From the NCBI GenBank assembly GCA_020847415.1, contig JADLBZ010000097.1, positions 1-41,236 on the forward strand: a stretch of DNA of 41,236 nt, written 5' to 3'. Under the pieces are notes generated by a model, which was given only the letters and a program-made list of their open reading frames with translations, made no database searches and had not been told where the DNA came from. The position numbers were made by a program, and so were the translations under genes. The DNA is from Planctomycetota bacterium. GTDB taxonomy: Bacteria; Planctomycetota; UBA8742; UBA2392. Shown here one piece after another: positions 33,211 through 41,236 of this stretch. How positions within the stretch are numbered: the first letter of the stretch is position 1; each line of letters opens with the position of its first letter.

Positions 33211-35192
33211 GGGGGGCCCAGAGCGGCTGAACTGCGCCAGTCGGGCACAGCCAGTCCTTCTGTCCCTTGGCGCATGGCCTTGAGCAGGGCCGGGTTCTCC
33301 GCCTGCATCCGCCGGTGCTGCTCGGGTTGCAGCTCCTTGAGGGACTCCAGCAGGGCAAGTCGCAGCAAAGGCGGAAGCGTTTCCGGCATGACGCCGCGGA
33401 ACAGGCGCGGCGGCCGACCCTCGGCGCGGGCGCGATCCAGCTCATCCAGGGCGGCTTCTGCCCGCTCCAGGATGCGGCGGCGCGCCGGATACTGCGACAG
33501 CTCGCCTCCTGCCAGCACTTCGCGCATGCGAGCCACCAGCGGGGGCGCCATGGCGCGCGTGAACTCGCCGGCCTCAGCCAGGCACAAGGCGACCTGCGGC
33601 CTCAACACGCGCAAGAACACGTGTGCCAGCGGCAACCCCGCCTCGCCGGACGGTCCAAACGAAGTACGCACGCCGGCCAGGTCTTCCAGGGCGCCCGTGG
33701 CATCGCCCTGCAGCAGCCGGTAACCAAGCCGGTTGAGTCGCACTGCCCATGCGGTGGTCTGCGGCGGCTCCAAGGTGAAGTCGGCCAGCGAGGCTGTCAC
33801 GAAGTCCATGGCTTCCTGCAGGCGGCCCTCCTGCCAGGCAACGGCGGCCAGCACGTCATAGCTTGCGCTGGCAGCGCCGCCGGTGGGTACCCCCGCGGTG
33901 CAGGTACGCAGGGATCGCCGCGCGGCGGCGGCGGCTTCCGCATAGCGTTCCTGCGCCAGCCGCAACGAGGCCAGGCTGCGGTCAGCCCGCGCCGCCCACT
34001 CGTCGTTGGCCGCCAATTGCGCAATCTCGGCTGCCCGCGCAACGTGTGCTTCGGCACGGTCGAAGGCGCCAATGTTCGCCAGCAGGTTCGTTACGGCCAG
34101 CCGCCGATCAAGTTCTTCGCCGGTTTGCTCCATCTCGCGGAACTCGTTTGCGGCTTCTTCGTACAGTTGAACCGCGGGCAAGGGCCGTCCGTGAAAGAAC
34201 CGCTCCAGTTGCGCAAGGTTGTGCAGCAACACCGCGCGATACCGCCGGTTGCCGATGGCGGTAGCCAGTTGCAGCGCCTGGCGGTAGGTCTTCTCAGCGT
34301 CCTCCGCCATGCTTGCATTCGCATAGGCCACGCCGGTGTTGACCAGGATACTCGCTTCCTGTTCCCGCGCGCCTGCCCGCCGCGCCAGCTCCAGAGCCGA
34401 TCCCTGCAGACCCACGCACCGCGTGGTGTCGCCGGTGCGGTCGTGCTCGCGGCTGGCCAGCGTCGAGAGAATGCCGGCCCGGCCTGCCAGATTGCCCGTG
34501 CGGGCCATCAGCGCGTCGGCTTCGGCCAGCAGTGCCTCGGTGCCGGGGGTGTCGTCGCCGCGCGCACAAGCCAGCAGGGTCGCGCCCAGCACGTCATCGT
34601 CGCCGGCCGCACGGGCCGCTTCGAGTGCCTCTGCCATAAGCCGTTGGCCATCACCGTTTCGGCCGGCGGCAAACATGCTCACGGCAAGCTCCCTGGCCGC
34701 CCGGGCGATCTCCGCCTGCATGCCGTGCTGTCGGGCCGTTTTCAGGGCCTGCTGTTGCAGGTCAGTAGCCTCAGAAAGGCGGGCGGTGCGCGAACACGCC
34801 GCGGCAGCATCCAGCAGGGCAGCAGCGGCCTGCGCCGGGGTTGCCAGGGGGTGCTCCGCCACGCGGCGGCCCCACGCCATCACCTCTGCATGGTGAAACG
34901 CCCGCTGAGCGGCAGTCGCCGCCCGTACCGCGAAATACAGCTCTTTTCGCGCCAGGTGCTCCAGTGTGTCAGCGGGCAATGCGCTGTCTGCGCTACAGGC
35001 CATGCGCGCGTGGTGCGCCAGCTCGGCGGCGCCGGCGTCCAGCACAGCCGGGTCCCCGGCTGCGCCGTAGTGCGCCTCCAGAATGGAAAACGCCGTGCCG
35101 TGGAGGGCCGCACGCTCGGTGGGCGGCTGCAACTGCATGGCTACTTCGCGCAGCAGCGCGTGCCGGAACACATAGGCGGTCTCGGCGTCCAT
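33207..35192 (-). CDS. TPR-repeat protein resembling the C-terminal half of AAA/STAND-type ATPases
   Basis: 661 residues from the ATG at 35192, 28 bp after the ABC permease stop. It opens with ETAYVFRHALLREVAMQL, a segment that in predicted ATPases joined to kinases or cyclases follows the nucleotide-binding domain. After it come many helix pairs of TPR type, for example ILVNTGVAYANASMAEDAEKTYRQAL (starting near residue 290), AVLLHNLAQLERFF, and RLAVTNLLANIGAFDRAE. No Walker A or B motif is present. It may be a split-off half of such an ATPase or a stand-alone scaffold. The C-terminus ends on the border of an inverted-repeat element and may have been shortened by it. Confidence 0.8.
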   Translation of the reverse strand: MDAETAYVFRHALLREVAMQLQPPTERAALHGTAFSILEAHYGAAGDPAVLDAGAAELAHHARMACSADSALPADTLEHLARKELYFAVRAATAAQRAFHHAEVMAWGRRVAEHPLATPAQAAAALLDAAAACSRTARLSEATDLQQQALKTARQHGMQAEIARAARELAVSMFAAGRNGDGQRLMAEALEAARAAGDDDVLGATLLACARGDDTPGTEALLAEADALMARTGNLAGRAGILSTLASREHDRTGDTTRCVGLQGSALELARRAGAREQEASILVNTGVAYANASMAEDAEKTYRQALQLATAIGNRRYRAVLLHNLAQLERFFHGRPLPAVQLYEEAANEFREMEQTGEELDRRLAVTNLLANIGAFDRAEAHVARAAEIAQLAANDEWAARADRSLASLRLAQERYAEAAAAARRSLRTCTAGVPTGGAASASYDVLAAVAWQEGRLQEAMDFVTASLADFTLEPPQTTAWAVRLNRLGYRLLQGDATGALEDLAGVRTSFGPSGEAGLPLAHVFLRVLRPQVALCLAEAGEFTRAMAPPLVARMREVLAGGELSQYPARRRILERAEAALDELDRARAEGRPPRLFRGVMPETLPPLLRLALLESLKELQPEQHRRMQAENPALLKAMRQGTEGLAVPDWRSSAALGPP

Positions 35193-35220
35193 GGCAGGGA
35201 TTGTATGCGCCGGATGCGGG

Positions 35221-37161
35221 TCAGTCTGTCTTGATTTCGCCCATGGGCGGCAACTCGGGCTGATCGGGCGCGACCGGTGCCGCAGCGACGGGCGGCTGGG
35301 CCGGGGTCGCCGGCGTTTCCGGAGCCGCCCAGCTTGGCGCGGGGGGCTGCGGCAACGCAGAACCCGGCGGCGGCGATGCGCTTTGCGACTCGCCCCGGCG
35401 CAGCGCCTCGCCAATCAGGCGCGAGACGCGGCGGTGGCTGACCAGGTTGCTCAGCAGCAGGCCGCCGCCGATCAGCCCGGCTCCCAGCATGAACGAAAGC
35501 CAGCGTTCGGCGTAGGCGTCAGCCTGCGCGCCATAGTGCGTGGAGCCGCCTAAAGAGACCAGGCCGGCCCGGGCGTCAGCGCCGCCTGCGGCCGCGCCGA
35601 AATAGGCACCCTGCACCGGCGAGAACTGGGCCATGTAGGCGCGCTCGTCCGAAGGGTCCGAGCCGCCAATGGCCTCGGCGATGTACGGCACCACCACCCA
35701 CACTGCCAGCAGCAGGCCGGCCAGCACGCCGCACACGCCGCGACTGAGGCCCGACAGCGACAGCCGCCAGGCCGCCTGGGCCGCCACCAGCAGCGTTGCC
35801 AGCATGGCCCCGCACATCATGAGGAAGCCCTGGAAGTACCCCTCAAAGTACTTGCCCATGGCCTCGCGCATCTGCCCGTCGGTCAGGTGCGTCGGCACGG
35901 CAATGGCGCCCGCACCGTGCACCATGGGTGCGGCGGTCGGGTTGCTGATCACCGGCAGCACATGCTCGCTGAAGTCCGCCACCAGTTTGGCGCGCTCCTC
36001 CAGCCGGTCATCCAGCGCGCCAAAGCACACCCGGGCTGTCAGCACCAGCAGCAGAAAGCCGACCACGCTGATCAGCGTCAGGTGCAGCACCCCCCGGGCG
36101 CCGCCGGGGTAGAAGATCCTGCCGCCGGCGTTCAGCAGCCCCTGGGGCAGTTTCTCCATCTCGCGGCGCACGCGGCGGCTGGGCAGGGGTGGCTCGGCCG
36201 GGAAACTCAGCGCCGGCACCAGCAGCATGGCCGCCAGATAGATCGTGCCGGTGACCAGCGTGCCCAGGGCGGTACCCACGCTGGGAATGCGGGCGAACCA
36301 GAAATAGCCCGCCACCACCGCCGGCTGAACCACCACCACGGTGGTCCAGAAGAGGCGCATATTCGTGCTCTTGTTGTGCGAAGTGGGCTTGAGGCGGTTG
36401 GTAGTGGAGAGGAACAGGAAGGTGCAGTAGACGGCGCAGTTGGCGGTGGCGCCGGCCACGTAGAAGATGCCCTCGTTCAGTGTGGGGTCGGAAAAGAAAC
36501 TCAGCACCGGCAGCGCCGCCGTGGAGATGCCCCGCGCCGCCACCAGCGACACAAACACCACCAGGATCACGAACCCGATCACAAACGAGAACAGGTAGGT
36601 CACCAGCACCGCCGGGATGGCCCGTGTGACCAGGCTGGACGCATACACGCCTATGAAGCTGATCAGGACCGAGAACAGCACCAGACCCCACAGCGTCACA
36701 AAGAACACGCCGCCCTGGATGCCGCCGAACAGGTTGGCCATGGCAAACAGCGGCACCGTCGCAATGAGAAAGACACTGGCCTGGATGGCCGCCGCCATGA
36801 ACTTGCCCAGGGCGATTTCCCAGGGCGACAGCGGAGTGAGCATGAGCAGGTCAAAGCTCTTCTTCTCGTGCTCCGACGCGATGGCCGTGGACGAAAACGC
36901 GGGGAACACCAGCATGACCACCGCCACCAGCACGATGGAAAGCGTGATGAACAGGCCGCTGCCGATGCTGGTCGGGTCGCGGAATATGCCCTTATCGTTC
37001 TTGGCAAATATCCAGATGGCGAAGATGGCGCCCTGGATCAGCAGGTAGATGCTGAGAAACACCACCAGCTTCCAGCTCCGGCAGGCGTGGCGGATCTCCC
37101 GCAACGCCAGCGGGTTCAGGAACAGGCGCTTCAGCACCCCGGGTGTCTCAAATGCAGCCAT
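35221..37161 (-). CDS. ABC-2 type transporter permease (GldF/NatB-like)
   Basis: 646 residues, ATG at 37161, three bases after the DUF4340-parvulin stop. An N-terminal NPLALREIRHACRSWK stretch and about twelve hydrophobic segments are visible. The typical ABC-2 block SEHEKKSFDLLMLTPLSPWE lies near 96-115. The C-terminal 80 residues are a Pro/Ala-rich soluble tail (PPAPSWAAPETPATPAQPP and on) that the core family lacks. It would form the membrane channel of an exporter with an ATPase encoded upstream of the window or elsewhere. GldG-like and DUF4340 partners precede it, as in gliding-type and spore-type ABC clusters. Confidence 0.88.
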   Translation of the reverse strand: MAAFETPGVLKRLFLNPLALREIRHACRSWKLVVFLSIYLLIQGAIFAIWIFAKNDKGIFRDPTSIGSGLFITLSIVLVAVVMLVFPAFSSTAIASEHEKKSFDLLMLTPLSPWEIALGKFMAAAIQASVFLIATVPLFAMANLFGGIQGGVFFVTLWGLVLFSVLISFIGVYASSLVTRAIPAVLVTYLFSFVIGFVILVVFVSLVAARGISTAALPVLSFFSDPTLNEGIFYVAGATANCAVYCTFLFLSTTNRLKPTSHNKSTNMRLFWTTVVVVQPAVVAGYFWFARIPSVGTALGTLVTGTIYLAAMLLVPALSFPAEPPLPSRRVRREMEKLPQGLLNAGGRIFYPGGARGVLHLTLISVVGFLLLVLTARVCFGALDDRLEERAKLVADFSEHVLPVISNPTAAPMVHGAGAIAVPTHLTDGQMREAMGKYFEGYFQGFLMMCGAMLATLLVAAQAAWRLSLSGLSRGVCGVLAGLLLAVWVVVPYIAEAIGGSDPSDERAYMAQFSPVQGAYFGAAAGGADARAGLVSLGGSTHYGAQADAYAERWLSFMLGAGLIGGGLLLSNLVSHRRVSRLIGEALRRGESQSASPPPGSALPQPPAPSWAAPETPATPAQPPVAAAPVAPDQPELPPMGEIKTD

Positions 37162-37164
37162 GCC

Positions 37165-39477
37165 TTACTCGATGCGCTTGATGACGTGGATGCCGAACTG
37201 GGTCTCGCACCAGCCCACCTCGCCCACTTTCAGGCGCCCGCCCAGCTTCTTGAAGGGGTCCACCAGGCCGGCGTCGGGGCTGATATCGTAAACGGCGTCC
37301 GCCTGGCTGTCTTCGTTGTACTGGCGCTGCATGGCAACAAAATCGGCCCCCGCCTCGGCGGTCCTGGCCAGGACTTCCTGCACCAGCTTGCGCGCCTGCT
37401 CTTCCGTGCGCTGCGGGTCCTTGGGCTGGGCGCCTGCGAACTTGCCCTTCCAGGTAATCAGGATGTGCCGCACCTTGCCCGAGTACGGCCCGATGTCCAC
37501 GTAGTCCTGCGGCCAGGCAAACAACCAGTACAGCTCCCCGGCGTCGGCCCAGAAGGCGGCCTCGCTGCCGTCGGCCTCGACGCGCAGCACAGCCACGCGG
37601 CTGTCCGCCACACGGCCAAAGCGCAGCAACACGTTGCGGCGGCCCCCGGTGGCGTCCGAAATGGCCAGCTCCATGCGGCGAGTATTGGTATCGAGGCTCA
37701 GTTCCCACTGGGTGCGATCCAGTGCCCCCGCGGGGCGGCCGTTCAGCGCGGAAAGGCGATCCAGCAGGGTCGTCAGGGCCGCGGCGTCGGCCTTGCCCGT
37801 GGGCGCGTTCAGCCGCCACTCACGTCCGGGCGAGGACTCGTCGCCCTTCAGCTCGGCATCCAGCAGGTTGGCGCCGTCCAGGATGCGCAGGTGCGACACA
37901 TCGCGCGCGGCGGCGAGAATCGCTTCCTCGGCGATGTAATCCGCGGGCGGCACAAACAGGCCCGCAACGGCGTCTTCCTCCAGCCAGAACACGCTGTCGG
38001 ACGCCCCGGCCTCCCGGCGCAGCAGCGGTACTTCGCCGTCGTGGCTGGGCCCGAAGTACAGGCTCACGGTTTTCTCGGCCGGTACGGCCTCGCCTTCTTT
38101 GCGCGGCGTGAAGCGGATCTCGATCCAGCGTTTGCAGGTCGCGGGCTCAATGCCCAGGGCTGCCAGGTCCACGGTGTCGGACACTTTCTGGCCGCGCAGG
38201 GCCGAAGCGCTGGTCTGCAGGTTGGACAAGGCAAAGCGGTCGGCCTTGCCTTCGGGCGAGTTCAACACCCATTCCTTCCTGGCGGCGCCCTCGGCTGCCT
38301 TGTTCTCGGCATCCACCAGGCGGTCGCCGTCGCGCACCACCAGCCGCGATGCCTCGGCCCCCACCGGCAGTACGCCCACCTCGGTCCGGCGCACAAACTC
38401 GGCGGGGCGGCGGAACAGCCGCTCCATGCTGTACTTGCCCACCCAGTAAACCAGCGCGCCCTGGTCTTCCTTCTTCAGCAGTACAGCCACGTTGCCGTCC
38501 TTCTCTGTGCCGAAGTAGACGCGCGCCGTGGCGGCCTTGCCGTCCTGGGTGTACTCAACCTCCACGCGACGCTTGCTGTCGGTGACTCCCAGGCCGGGGC
38601 CTTCCGGGTGCGTGCGCCCGGCGACATCCAGCGCCGAGAGGTTGCCCAGCGCCTCCACCAGGCCCCGCACCGCCGCGCCATCGGCCTCGGCCGAGCGAGG
38701 CTGGGACATGCCCCAGTCGTCCTTCTCTGCCTCTGTGCCGTGCCGGCGCCGGAACTCGATGGCCTTGTCGCCGTCCACCACCAGCACGCGCTGGGCCGTG
38801 GCCTCCAGGGGCAGCACGCGGAAGCCGGCCAGGTCCAGCCAGCGCTTGGCGTCCGGCTCGTCGTCTGCGTTCAGGTTCAGGCGGCTGTAGAGGGAGTCGA
38901 ATTGCCCGCCTGCGGCGGTCAGTTCGAACATCCCGGCGGGCGCACCAGCCCCCGCCAACCGCACAAAGTCGCGCGAGCCTTGCTCGGCCCTGCCGACCAT
39001 CAGGTGGATCAACTCCTTGCCGTCGGCGCCAACCAGCGCCAGGTGCACGGCATCGTCGTCGGCCAGGCGGTACAGCGCGAAGCGCGCGGCCTCCTCGGTG
39101 GCGGGGCGCGACCAGCGCCGCGCATCCACCACCTTGGAGATCAGGCTTTCCACGTCGGCCTTGTCGGCTGAGGCGTCGAAGCGGCTGGGCAGGCGCCAGG
39201 TGCCTTCCACGCGCTTGATGTCCAGTGCCGCTGCCTTGTCGCGCCAGATGCGCACCAGGGCCACGTCGTCTTTCTTGAAGGCCGGGGCCTCGGCAGTGCC
39301 GCCGATCAGAAGCACTTCACGGGTGCCTTCGTCGGGGCGGCTGGTCCAGCGGGTCAGGGCCACCAGCCCCGCGAGCACAGTCACGATAACCACCAGCACG
39401 GTCAGCTGCCGGTTGCGTTGGCTCGCCACCACTTCGTCGGGCGAGGCGTTGGCGCGGGTTGCCGCCGGGTCGCTCAT
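37165..39477 (-). CDS. DUF4340 protein fused to a C-terminal parvulin-type peptidyl-prolyl isomerase domain
   Basis: 770 residues; the ATG at 39477 overlaps the GldG-like stop (ATGA). One membrane helix (QLTVLVVIVTVLAGLVAL, about 22-39) anchors a large extracytoplasmic part. Several DUF4340-type repeats follow, each with an IKRVEGTWRL- or KEWVLNSPEGKAD-like start. The last 102 residues (about 669-770) are a PpiC/parvulin-like rotamase: VRHILITWKG, GADFVAMQRQYNED, and GEVGWCETQFGIHVIKRIE. Parvulins isomerise Xaa-Pro bonds in secreted proteins. This fusion puts a foldase on the GldG/DUF4340 complex. Catalytic residues of the rotamase part are only partly recognisable, so it may bind rather than catalyse. 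Confidence 0.85.
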   Translation of the reverse strand: MSDPAATRANASPDEVVASQRNRQLTVLVVIVTVLAGLVALTRWTSRPDEGTREVLLIGGTAEAPAFKKDDVALVRIWRDKAAALDIKRVEGTWRLPSRFDASADKADVESLISKVVDARRWSRPATEEAARFALYRLADDDAVHLALVGADGKELIHLMVGRAEQGSRDFVRLAGAGAPAGMFELTAAGGQFDSLYSRLNLNADDEPDAKRWLDLAGFRVLPLEATAQRVLVVDGDKAIEFRRRHGTEAEKDDWGMSQPRSAEADGAAVRGLVEALGNLSALDVAGRTHPEGPGLGVTDSKRRVEVEYTQDGKAATARVYFGTEKDGNVAVLLKKEDQGALVYWVGKYSMERLFRRPAEFVRRTEVGVLPVGAEASRLVVRDGDRLVDAENKAAEGAARKEWVLNSPEGKADRFALSNLQTSASALRGQKVSDTVDLAALGIEPATCKRWIEIRFTPRKEGEAVPAEKTVSLYFGPSHDGEVPLLRREAGASDSVFWLEEDAVAGLFVPPADYIAEEAILAAARDVSHLRILDGANLLDAELKGDESSPGREWRLNAPTGKADAAALTTLLDRLSALNGRPAGALDRTQWELSLDTNTRRMELAISDATGGRRNVLLRFGRVADSRVAVLRVEADGSEAAFWADAGELYWLFAWPQDYVDIGPYSGKVRHILITWKGKFAGAQPKDPQRTEEQARKLVQEVLARTAEAGADFVAMQRQYNEDSQADAVYDISPDAGLVDPFKKLGGRLKVGEVGWCETQFGIHVIKRIE

Positions 39478-41236
39478 GGCTGGCCTCCGCTGAATGCCGC
39501 CTCGTGCTCCTGCCGCCGCCGCGAACGCGCCGCCAGCCGGAACATGGCCAGGGCTGCCAGCACCGCGGGCGCGCCCAGCAGGCACAGGGCGTACCACATC
39601 ACGCGGCTGCCCGGCTCGACGGGCCCCTTGATGCGCGGCGCCACGCCCGTGCGGGCGCGCAGGCCGGCCAGGTCTTCGCCGTACATCGCAGCCTCCACCA
39701 TGTTGCGGTAGAAGACCAGGCCGCGCTGGATGATGAGCGGTTCGATCTCTTCCTGGGGGTATCCCCACAGGTAATCAATGCTCAGCGTGCCCGCAGAGGA
39801 CACCACCACCAGGTTGCCCGGCTTGGCCTTCAGCTCGGGCGCTGCCTTGCCTGCCAGCATGTCGTCTTTGGGGGTACCCTCCCAGGCCGGAACCGTCCGC
39901 CCTTCGCCGGCCCAGAAGCTCTTGAACTGTCCGCGCAGCGAAGTCGCCACCAGCGGCGCATGGTCCAGCCGCTGCAAACGGATGCCTTTCTCGGGCGTGG
40001 CAGAGGGGCTGGCCTCAACCTCGGCGGGGCTGTTCAGGTTCAAGCGCAACGGAAGCTGCGGGAAGGCCGGGTTCTCCGGGATAAACCGGTAAACTTCGTC
40101 CTGCAGGGTAATCACGTCCTGCCGGGTCAGTCCGGCGGCGCCCACCTTGGCGTCATCCAGCTTCAACTCAACCATGAAGGGCAGCGTCATGCCGCTGAGG
40201 CCGCGGCCATACACGCTCTCGCCGTTCACGTCGCCGGCGTCCACCACGCCCGCCAAGGGCACGCTGCCGGGAACGAGCTCTTGATAGCGGTTGTTGCGGA
40301 TGCGGTAGGGCGCCAGCTTGCCGCGCTTGTGGATCAGCAGGTCCTGCCCGAACTCCAGGCCCACCGTCTTGGCCCACTCCTCAAAGTGCGGCTCGACGTT
40401 GACCTTGTTCAGGATCAGGCTCTCCGTCATCCCGCCTGTCTGGCCCACGTCAATTTTGCTCTGCCAGCCCTGGAACAGGAACACCACGTTGCCGCCCTGG
40501 GCGAGGTAGCGATCAATCTCGTACAGCTCGCGGGCGGGCAGGCGATTGGGCTCAAACACCACCACGCAGGCCACGTCGGCGGGCACGCGCTTCTGTTCGG
40601 CGAGCTTCAGTTCCAGTGTTTCATAACCGAACGTGCCCCGGATGTAGTTCATCAGGGGCAGATAAGGGCTCTGCGGCGCGCCCATGCCTTCCATGCCCGG
40701 AGCGGCCTCCGGCGGCAGCACCATGGCCAGCCGCGCCCGCGGCTTGACCAGCTCGTAGGCTCCCTCCCCCACACGATCCAGAATCTGCTGGACGGTAGTC
40801 AGGTCCTCCAGGCCCATGACAGGATAGGCGCGATCCGCGGCAATCAGAATGATGGCAGCGAAATAGAAGTTCGGCCCACTGCGGCCGGGCTGGTTGGGGT
40901 CTACGGTTGGTTCTTCCGTGCTGGTGCCAAAGCGCTGGGTTTGCGGGTCCGGCAGCCGGTTCCACGGAATCAACTGCTCCTCGCAGCGCACGTTCTGCCC
41001 GCCCAGGCGCTGCAGCTCCTTCACTGTGTCGCGAATGGTCAGGCCCAGCTTGGGGTTCTTGGCGGGCATCTGCTCGCTGAGCAGCGCCACCACCTGCACA
41101 GGCTCGGACAGGCTCTTCAGCAAGCGCTTCAGGGGCGCCTTGGTGCCCTTGCTGCGCATCTGCAACACGGTGAACGTGATATCAAACTCCAGCGTGTCCA
41201 CGCGGTGCTCACGGCCTTCGTCCATCTCGTCCACCA
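39474..41236 (-). CDS. GldG-like ABC-type uncharacterised transport protein (PF09822 type), N-terminus beyond the window
   Basis: At least 586 residues; the frame runs off the right edge, and the GTG at 41234 is unlikely to be the true start. The seen part has LKRLLKSLSEPVQVVALLSE (start of the family's extracytoplasmic domain) and DYLWGYPQEEIEPLIIQRG. A long strand/helix region reads like the GldG/IFT52-like fold (CVVVFEPNRLPARELYEIDRYLAQGGNVVFLF starts near 220). One membrane helix lies near the end (VMWYALCLLGAPAVLAALAM), then a basic tail. Together with DUF4340 and the ABC-2 permease, it forms the usual GldFG-type set at the inner membrane. Confidence 0.88.
   Translation of the reverse strand, partial: VDEMDEGREHRVDTLEFDITFTVLQMRSKGTKAPLKRLLKSLSEPVQVVALLSEQMPAKNPKLGLTIRDTVKELQRLGGQNVRCEEQLIPWNRLPDPQTQRFGTSTEEPTVDPNQPGRSGPNFYFAAIILIAADRAYPVMGLEDLTTVQQILDRVGEGAYELVKPRARLAMVLPPEAAPGMEGMGAPQSPYLPLMNYIRGTFGYETLELKLAEQKRVPADVACVVVFEPNRLPARELYEIDRYLAQGGNVVFLFQGWQSKIDVGQTGGMTESLILNKVNVEPHFEEWAKTVGLEFGQDLLIHKRGKLAPYRIRNNRYQELVPGSVPLAGVVDAGDVNGESVYGRGLSGMTLPFMVELKLDDAKVGAAGLTRQDVITLQDEVYRFIPENPAFPQLPLRLNLNSPAEVEASPSATPEKGIRLQRLDHAPLVATSLRGQFKSFWAGEGRTVPAWEGTPKDDMLAGKAAPELKAKPGNLVVVSSAGTLSIDYLWGYPQEEIEPLIIQRGLVFYRNMVEAAMYGEDLAGLRARTGVAPRIKGPVEPGSRVMWYALCLLGAPAVLAALAMFRLAARSRRRQEHEAAFSGGQP

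Noticed and set aside
35887-39171. Very long plus-strand open frame (about 1090 codons) opposite the ABC-2 and DUF4340 genes
   Set aside because: Composition is His/Gln/Gly/Ala-rich, typical of antisense frames in high-GC DNA. The minus-strand genes have family motifs and tight operon spacing.
1-41236. CRISPR array, phage genes, rRNA genes, integrase or full-length insertion sequence
   Set aside because: No regular spaced repeats, transposase, integrase, capsid or rRNA sequence was seen; the only mobile-type signals are two short inverted-repeat elements.

Overview
The window is a 41 kb piece of a GC-rich bacterial chromosome. The gene style suggests Planctomycetota or a related PVC or myxobacteria-like lineage: secreted proteins of unknown family, a GldG/DUF4340/ABC-2 cluster, a CAP-domain protein, an HU with a charged tail, and noncoding stretches of the 'ggatttcggattgg' and 'cttcgcgtctctgcg' kinds. 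This assignment is an inference from gene content; no marker gene settles it. TGA, TAA and TAG all serve as ordinary stops here.

Layout. 1-2066 (-): 3'-truncated acyl-CoA synthetase-like enzyme with a Lys/Ala/Pro-rich tail and an abnormal ATP P-loop. 2683-4038 (+): CCA/poly(A) nucleotidyltransferase. 4116-6435 (+): secreted PQQ-type beta-propeller dehydrogenase with a sorting-type C-terminus, then a six-helix membrane protein. 6461-11314 (-): probable operon of sensor kinase, NarL-type regulator, TDT-family transporter, small membrane protein and FNT formate/nitrite channel. 11812-12459 (-): class III nucleotidyl cyclase. 12614-14111 (+): YoaK/DUF1275 protein and an RsuA-type pseudouridine synthase. 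14350-16059 (+): acyl-CoA carboxylase carboxyltransferase. 16192-17551 (+): CAP-domain secreted protein with an apparent frameshift after its signal peptide. 17559-18308 (-): CPBP membrane protease. 18470-19681 (+): HU, tadA, a 34-residue basic peptide and tRNA-Ser(CGA). 19732-21345 (-): a peroxidase-related AhpD-fold gene with an in-frame TGA, then a secreted protein of unknown function. 21578-24582 (+): ATP sulfurylase, dapB and an ADP-ribosylglycohydrolase. 24596-27555 (-): a helical protein of unknown function and a CHASE4 hybrid histidine kinase. 27727-28566 (+): YmdB-like phosphodiesterase. 28567-29512 is noncoding and repeat-bearing. 29513-32746 (-): a 1077-residue lipoprotein. 33062-33210: a small inverted-repeat element. 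33207-41236 (-): TPR protein, ABC-2 permease, DUF4340-parvulin fusion and partial GldG-like protein, closely packed and probably one operon.

The most interesting locus is 19732-20277 (-). The reading frame of a CMD/AhpD-fold peroxidase-related enzyme is interrupted by one TGA exactly where the second redox cysteine of the CxxC motif belongs. The Glu, first Cys and His of the AhpD catalytic set are all at the expected spacing. Homology continues in frame on both sides, and a hairpin resembling a bacterial SECIS lies just downstream. The best reading is a selenoprotein with a Cys-x-x-Sec centre. No Sec machinery lies in this window, so the genome must be checked for selA, selB, selC and selD.
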